Shown here piece by piece: positions 43,335-48,401 of a DNA stretch of 48,401 bases (within the stretch, counting starts at the first letter, position 1; each line of letters starts with the position of its first letter). The position numbers and the translations under genes were made by a program. The notes under the pieces are model-generated. The model worked only from the letters and a program-made list of their open reading frames with translations, ran no database searches and was not told the DNA's origin. The DNA is from Pirellulaceae bacterium (GTDB taxonomy: Bacteria > Planctomycetota > Planctomycetia > Pirellulales > Pirellulaceae), in contig JAKVBZ010000028.1 in assembly GCA_022448645.1 (NCBI GenBank), positions 6,771-55,171 of the forward strand, in the 5' to 3' direction.

Positions 43335-43820
43335 CGATGGTTACTCCCGGAAAACGATTAGCTGGTTGCTGGAATGGAGTGGTCGGGCATGCACCAGACG
43401 TGAGACTCGTGTTCCTTAAACAAACTTAGCCTTTTTGCGTGCTGTCGTGACTTGAAGCGTCGATCGAGCCCTGTTGGAAGGGCATTTTCGACGTCAGTTC
43501 GTAGCGGATGCAACGATTAAGCATGGTGACGCAACAAACGGTTCTCTAGCACGGGGTTTGTAGTGGCTGGAGGTAGTTGATCATCGCAGATAAACCGAGA
43601 AGCAGGTGTGGAACCTGTCACCCGGACACTAGGCAGCAACACCGGCTTAGAAATGGGTGCAATAGACAGGTTAAAAACCTGCCCCACATTTAAGTTGGAA
43701 CTCTATTTCGCGTTCAGATTGAAAACCAACCCCTTGCAGGTTGTCTCAAATTCTCGTAGCGTAGGCGCCGAACGCTACTCGTCGAATGAACCTTCTTGAA
43801 TCTTCTTGGTGAGTGACAGG
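43335..43820. promoter_or_regulatory. Divergent intergenic region with palindromes
   Basis: Nearly 490 bases between two outward-reading genes. CAGGT...ACCTG lies at 43603-43617, and CAGGTT-AAA-AACCTG at 43667-43681 followed by CCCCACA, giving two related REP-like palindromes. A third hairpin, GTAGCGT at 43756-43762 with ACGCTAC at 43772-43778, lies about 43 bases before the transporter start. No RNA gene or known riboswitch was recognised. Confidence 0.5.
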
Positions 43821-45596
43821 ATGAACGCGAACAATCCACAAATCGAACAGGATCGGGCACGCTTGGCAGCTGCCAGCCAACAAGGTTGGCTGGCGAGGTT
43901 TGGGCTTTATACCAGATTGTCTGGTCCCGGATGGATTGCCAGTGCCATTACTTTGGGCGGAGGCTCTTTGGCCAGCAGTTTGTACCTGGGAGTCTTAGGT
44001 GGATATAGTTTGATGTGGCTGCAACCGTTTGCCATGATCCTTGGCATCATCATGTTGAGTGCTATTGGTTATGTGACACTGTCGACCGGCCAACGGCCGT
44101 TTTCGGCGATCAACGAGCACATTAGCCCAGTACTGGGTTGGGGATGGGCTTTGGCGGTGGCTGCTGCCAATATCATCTGGTGCATGCCACAATTTTCACT
44201 CGCACATGGAGTGCTGAGTCAGAATCTCATGCCAGGTTGGTTAGGGGCCGATGGAAGTTTGTCCCGATGGGCAGCAGTCAACATTCCTTCAGAGTCTGAT
44301 CTCCAGATTTGGCTTGGAGCGCACTTCCATCAGTTAGTGCCTGCCCTGGTGATTCTTTTGGTGTGCGGGATAGTTACCTGGAGTTACGATCGGGGTGGCT
44401 GGGGACTACGAGTTTACGAGACCGTACTTAAACTTGTTGTCGCCATGATCGTTTTAAGTTTTTTCGGAGTTGTGCTACGACTGTCGTTCTCTAGCGAACC
44501 GCTGAATTGGGGAGAAATCTTGGCCGGTTTTGTTCCTAATGTTAATCAGTTTTGGACGCCGGCGGCCACATTTTCTCCTTTCTTGCAGGCCATCGAATCT
44601 GAACCCTCGCGTCAGTTTTGGACGGAAAGAATTGTCAGTGAACAACGGGATATTATGATCAGTGCTGCGGCGACGGCGGTTGGGATCAATATGACGTTAA
44701 TGTTCCCCTACAGCATGCTGCGTAAAGGCTGGACCAAGGAATTTCGGGGCCTGTCTGTTTTTGATTTGAGTACAGGCATGTTTATCCCTTATCTCTTGGC
44801 GACTGGTTTTGTGGTGATCGCCTCGGCCGCTAGATTTCACACGGAACTACCGGAAGGTTTCGAAGCTCAGGGTGAAGGTGCCCAGTTGACTTTGATGGTT
44901 GACGAAGATGGTCCGAAGTATGGGGCATTTCAGAAATTGTTGTCTAGTCGCACTGCCGCTTTGAATTCAGGGGCCTTACCGGAAGGTGAAGAAGAGTTAG
45001 TTGAGTTGTCAGAGCATGAAAAGCATCTGGCCGCGATGCTAGTTCGCCGGGATGCCATGGATCTGTCCTCCGCCCTGGAACCGCTGACCGGTGGAGTGAT
45101 TGCGAATGTCGTATTCGGTGTAGGGGTGTTGGCAATGGTTCTGTCAACGATTTCTATTCTCATGTTGATTTCTGGTTTCGTGTTCGCCGAGATGATGGCG
45201 TTTCCACCGGGGGGCTGGGGGCATAAGCTGGGAACGCTTATTGCTGGAGTAGGTGGAGTCCTTTGGCCGTTGTTCTGGGCTGGACAGAGCAAATTCTACT
45301 TGGCTGTCGTAACGTCTGTTTTCGGGTTCATGTTGTTGCCGTTCGCGTATGTCACCTTTGCGCTGATGATGAATTCACGCAGCTTGTTGCAAAACGAATT
45401 GCCTCGAGGACTGATGCGATTCTTGTCAAATCTGCTCATCTTGCTGGCGGCTGGCAGTGCATCCGTTGGGGCAGCTTATATGATTTGGATCAAGGTGCGT
45501 TGGGCAGGCATTGTTGCGGTGGCGCTATTTATCTTGCTGGTCGTGATGGTACACATCAATCGCAGGAACCAGGCGGCCAACCGCCGAGCTGATTAA
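43821..45596 (+). CDS. Nramp-fold (divalent-metal-transporter-like) carrier, non-canonical
   Basis: A 591-aa inner-membrane protein with about 11 spans, from the ATG at 43821; a TTG and a GTG a few codons earlier are possible. Order and length of spans fit the Nramp/LeuT-fold group. However, the TM1 region reads SGPGWIASAITLGGGSLASSLYLG rather than containing the D-P-G-N metal signature, and the TM6 region reads GINMTLMFPYSML instead of M-P-H. Large soluble insertions occur, notably about residues 340-410, rich in E. Known Nramps use the D, N and M for manganese and iron; their absence argues for another cation or substrate. Planctomycetes commonly carry such sequences. Single gene, 28 bases before polA. 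Confidence 0.75.
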   Translation: MNANNPQIEQDRARLAAASQQGWLARFGLYTRLSGPGWIASAITLGGGSLASSLYLGVLGGYSLMWLQPFAMILGIIMLSAIGYVTLSTGQRPFSAINEHISPVLGWGWALAVAAANIIWCMPQFSLAHGVLSQNLMPGWLGADGSLSRWAAVNIPSESDLQIWLGAHFHQLVPALVILLVCGIVTWSYDRGGWGLRVYETVLKLVVAMIVLSFFGVVLRLSFSSEPLNWGEILAGFVPNVNQFWTPAATFSPFLQAIESEPSRQFWTERIVSEQRDIMISAAATAVGINMTLMFPYSMLRKGWTKEFRGLSVFDLSTGMFIPYLLATGFVVIASAARFHTELPEGFEAQGEGAQLTLMVDEDGPKYGAFQKLLSSRTAALNSGALPEGEEELVELSEHEKHLAAMLVRRDAMDLSSALEPLTGGVIANVVFGVGVLAMVLSTISILMLISGFVFAEMMAFPPGGWGHKLGTLIAGVGGVLWPLFWAGQSKFYLAVVTSVFGFMLLPFAYVTFALMMNSRSLLQNELPRGLMRFLSNLLILLAAGSASVGAAYMIWIKVRWAGIVAVALFILLVVMVHINRRNQAANRRAD

Positions 45597-45624
45597 GCCT
45601 CCTAGTGACGGGATGGAGCGATCG

Positions 45625-48401
45625 ATGCCTCAACAACTGCTTGAAGATGGTAGCAAGCGGCTGTTTTTGTTAGATGGAATGGCGCTCACCTACCGTGCAC
45701 ATTATGCGCTGATTCGCAGCCCGAGGTTCACTTCGGGTGGGCTGTGTACTTCGGCCGTATTTGGATTTTGCAATGCCATCTTCGATATTTTAAACCGTGA
45801 GCAACCGACTCACCTGGCAGCAGCTTTTGATACTCCGGAACCGACTCACCGGCACCTTGAATTTGAGCCGTACAAGGCGCAGCGTGAGGAAATGCCGGAG
45901 GATTTGAGTGCACAGATTCCGTATGTATTTCAACTTCTGGAAGCACTCCGCGTGCCCCTGCTAAAAGCGCCTGGCTATGAAGCTGATGATATTCTGGGCA
46001 CGTTGGCTCGGCAGTCAGAGTCGGAAGATTTTGACTGCGTACTAGTGACTCCGGATAAAGATTGCCAACAACTCGTGTCGGACCGGGTGACGGTTTACAA
46101 ACCCGGACGACAGGGTTCTCAGTTTGAGTTGATGGGTGTTGCTGAAGTACTCGAGAAATGGAACGTCCGCAGGGTCGATCAAGTTATCGAAGTACTCGGT
46201 TTGATGGGAGATACGTCGGACAACATTCCCGGAGTACCCGGAATCGGCCCTAAAACCGCACAGAAGTTGATTGGGCAGTACGATACGATCGAGAATCTGA
46301 TTGCACACGCCGAAGAACTCAAAGGCAAACAGAAAGAGCGCGTCCAGCAGCATGCTGGCCAGGCGCTTTTGTCCAAGCGTCTCGTGACGATTTGCCATGA
46401 TGTGCCACTGGAAGTCGAATTGGAGGCTCTGGCAACGCAGCCTTTCGACGAACAAAAGTTGAAGTCGTTGTTCATGGAACTGGAATTCGAAACGCTCGGC
46501 AAACGGCTTTTTGGTGCCAAGTTCAGTGCCAGTGCTACTCGAGCGACGGTTGCTCGACAAAAACGAGAACAAGAGATACAGCAGGAGCTGTTTGCTGATT
46601 CTGTCGAACAGAAAACGATCCAAGATGTGCCTCATCAGTATCACATCATTGTGGACAACGTGGCACGCCAAGAACTGATCGAACGCTTGCAACAGCAGCC
46701 TGCATTTTGTTTCGATACCGAAACGACAAGTCTTAATCCACGTGAAGCGTTACCTTTGGGGATTGCTATTTGCTTCGAACCACACGAAGCCTATTACGTC
46801 GTATGTCCAGAGGACCCCCAAGCAGCGATCGGCGTTTTGGAACAGTTTCGGCCTCTGTGGGAAAACGAACAGATCGAGAAGATTGGTCACAATTTAAAAT
46901 ACGATTTGTCGCTGCTGAAGTGGCATGGTTTCCAAGTGCACGGAACCCTGTTCGATACCATGCTGGCTCATACAATGAAAGAGCCAGAGATGAAACAAGG
47001 CCTGGATTATCTGGCGAACCTGTACCTTGGATATCAACCGATTGCTACCGAAGAGTTGTTGGGACCACGCGGTGAAAATCAACGCAATATGCGTGATGTT
47101 CCGGTCGACAAGGTGGCAGAATATGCCTGTGAGGATGCGGACGTTACGTGGCAGATTAGCCAGCTTATTCGGCCCGATTTGAAACGTCGTGAAGTCGATC
47201 GGGTTTGCTACGATGTCGAGTGCCCGTTGGTTCCCGTGCTGGTGGACATGGAACACGAAGGTATTCGTTTGGACACGGAATCGCTCCAGCGGTTTTCACG
47301 ACTTCTGCAAGATGAAATTGAGTTGTTGGTCAGCAGGATTTATGACGCCGCTGGGCGCGAATTCAATATCAATTCTCCGAAGCAATTGGGTGAAGTGCTG
47401 TACGATGAACTGCAATTAGAAGCCAACCCGCCGAAGACGGCTACTGGACAATATTCCACACGAGAAGCTGAATTGTTGCGTCTTTCTGGTCGACACGCCA
47501 TCGTCCGAGATGTGCTTGAGTATCGCAGCGCGGTCAAACTTAAATCGGTGTATGTGGACCAATTGCCTACGGCAGTCAATGAATTAACCGGCCGAGTTCA
47601 TACTCACTACAACCAGGCGTGGACGGCAACCGGTCGCATGCAGTCGAATGACCCCAACTTGCAAACGATTCCGGTCCGTAAGGCACGGGGGCGAGAGATC
47701 CGGGCAGCATTTGTGCCTCGGAATGAAGAGTATTCTATTCTGGCTGCCGACTATTCTCAGATCGAACTGCGGATTATGGCCGAGTTGAGTGAGGATGCCG
47801 GCATGATGCAGGCATTTCAAGAAGGCACCGACATTCATTCGGTTACCGCTTCCAAGGTTTACAAGTTACCGTTGGAAGAAGTGACGCGAGAGATGCGCGA
47901 CAAAGCAAAAACGGTAAATTTTGGTATCCTCTACGGGATCTCGGCGTTCGGATTGCAACAACGATTGGATATTCCTCGCCAAGAAGCACAGGAATTGATC
48001 GAGAATTACTTCGAAAAATATCCCGGCATCCGTGAATACATTGATCGCACGATTGAGTTTGCTCGGGAACATGGATATGTGCGTACAATGACGGGCCGGC
48101 GCCGACCGTTGCGAGATATTAATTCTCGCAATCGTTCGTTGCGAAGTGCTGCAGAGCGGTTGGCCATGAATAGCCCCCTGCAAGGGACCGCAGCTGATAT
48201 GCTCAAGCTAGCAATGATCCGCGTATATCGCTTGTTGCGAGAAGGCCTTTATCGGACAAAAATGTTACTAACTGTCCATGACGAAATCGTATTCGACTTG
48301 TACCGCGATGAGCAGGAAACGGTCGTACCGCTCATTGCTGATGCCATGCGCACAGCGTTGCCAATGAAAGTTCCTATTGTCGTCGAGATGGGAGTGGGGG
48401 A
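45625..48401 (+). CDS. polA: DNA polymerase I, C-terminus cut by window edge
   Basis: The frame from the ATG at 45625 (GGAG six bases upstream; an ATG four codons earlier is also possible) runs 925 codons to the end of the window, where the V-E-M-G-V-G segment shows that only about 10-15 residues are missing. The 5' nuclease domain (about 15-290) has GYEADDILGTLA, TPDKDCQQLV and GLMGDTSDNIPGVPGIGPKTA. The proofreading domain is intact, with D364 and E366 in FDTETTS, GHNLKYD and the later YACEDAD. The polymerase motifs are DYSQIELRIM (motif A, about 709), RDKAKTVNFGILYG (motif B) and VHDEIVFD (motif C, about 884). It is a full-length, three-activity enzyme for repair and Okazaki processing. 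Confidence 0.97.
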   Translation, partial: MPQQLLEDGSKRLFLLDGMALTYRAHYALIRSPRFTSGGLCTSAVFGFCNAIFDILNREQPTHLAAAFDTPEPTHRHLEFEPYKAQREEMPEDLSAQIPYVFQLLEALRVPLLKAPGYEADDILGTLARQSESEDFDCVLVTPDKDCQQLVSDRVTVYKPGRQGSQFELMGVAEVLEKWNVRRVDQVIEVLGLMGDTSDNIPGVPGIGPKTAQKLIGQYDTIENLIAHAEELKGKQKERVQQHAGQALLSKRLVTICHDVPLEVELEALATQPFDEQKLKSLFMELEFETLGKRLFGAKFSASATRATVARQKREQEIQQELFADSVEQKTIQDVPHQYHIIVDNVARQELIERLQQQPAFCFDTETTSLNPREALPLGIAICFEPHEAYYVVCPEDPQAAIGVLEQFRPLWENEQIEKIGHNLKYDLSLLKWHGFQVHGTLFDTMLAHTMKEPEMKQGLDYLANLYLGYQPIATEELLGPRGENQRNMRDVPVDKVAEYACEDADVTWQISQLIRPDLKRREVDRVCYDVECPLVPVLVDMEHEGIRLDTESLQRFSRLLQDEIELLVSRIYDAAGREFNINSPKQLGEVLYDELQLEANPPKTATGQYSTREAELLRLSGRHAIVRDVLEYRSAVKLKSVYVDQLPTAVNELTGRVHTHYNQAWTATGRMQSNDPNLQTIPVRKARGREIRAAFVPRNEEYSILAADYSQIELRIMAELSEDAGMMQAFQEGTDIHSVTASKVYKLPLEEVTREMRDKAKTVNFGILYGISAFGLQQRLDIPRQEAQELIENYFEKYPGIREYIDRTIEFAREHGYVRTMTGRRRPLRDINSRNRSLRSAAERLAMNSPLQGTAADMLKLAMIRVYRLLREGLYRTKMLLTVHDEIVFDLYRDEQETVVPLIADAMRTALPMKVPIVVEMGVG

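Noticed and set aside
46042..46692. 216-codon minus-strand frame inside polA
   Set aside because: It is antisense to the helix-hairpin-helix and nuclease region of polymerase I; phenylalanine-rich, without features.
1..48401. tRNA genes, CRISPR arrays, insertion sequences, toxin-antitoxin pairs
   Set aside because: I looked for T-loop cores, regular repeats, terminal inverted repeats with transposase motifs, and small paired genes, and saw none that I could support.

Overview
The window is an ordinary-looking stretch of chromosome, roughly 50-55% GC by eye, and most probably comes from a planctomycete of the Pirellulales (Rhodopirellula/Blastopirellula relatives). The pointers are the mixture of housekeeping genes with unlinked neighbours, the weak or missing Shine-Dalgarno sites at many starts, and several protein types typical of planctomycetes: long secreted or lipoprotein genes with low-complexity linkers, a DUF11 surface protein with a paralogue, TadE/TadG-like genes without a pilus motor, a divergent Nramp-fold transporter, and an SSS symporter paired with a DUF3311 peptide. 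This assignment is inference. I see no mobile element, CRISPR array, rRNA or tRNA.

Layout. 1-6.8 kb: the 5' part of trpD, a nucleoside hydrolase, a secreted HtrA-like protease, a DksA/TraR-type zinc-finger protein with a terminator, about 1 kb with little coding content, then a sugar-phosphate isomerase-like gene coupled to queF and a divergent queE (queuosine precursor synthesis). 6.9-16.5 kb: a small helical protein coupled to a 10-TM transporter made of two nearly identical 5-TM halves, glycyl-tRNA synthetase, and a three-gene set of prenyltransferase-like repeat protein, LolD-like ATPase and giant FtsX-type permease, followed by a hotdog thioesterase. 16.6-24.2 kb: rpsR, a sodium/solute symporter with its DUF3311 partner, nagB next to a DUF4954 left-handed beta-helix protein (amino-sugar theme), an acyl carrier protein, a possible 42-aa gene and threonine synthase.

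24.3-33.3 kb: a sarcosine/N-methyltryptophan oxidase-like flavoenzyme behind a large lipoprotein, holA (DNA polymerase III delta), a secreted beta-sandwich protein, a SHOCT-like small membrane protein, and clpX with a textbook terminator. 33.4-48.4 kb: an aspartate-type aminotransferase, a GT87-type membrane glycosyltransferase, two tandem paralogous envelope proteins, a secreted protein carrying a 13-bp perfect hairpin within its coding sequence, a TadE-vWA/TadG-TadE operon, a HAMP-like membrane protein, an Nramp-fold transporter lacking the usual metal-binding signatures, and polA with intact proofreading motifs, cut a few residues before its end.

No new defence or mobile system stands out. 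The best leads are the self-duplicated DMT-like transporter with its coupled helical partner, the paralogous envelope proteins beside the tad-like genes, the non-canonical Nramp-fold carrier, and the prenyltransferase-repeat/ABC exporter operon.
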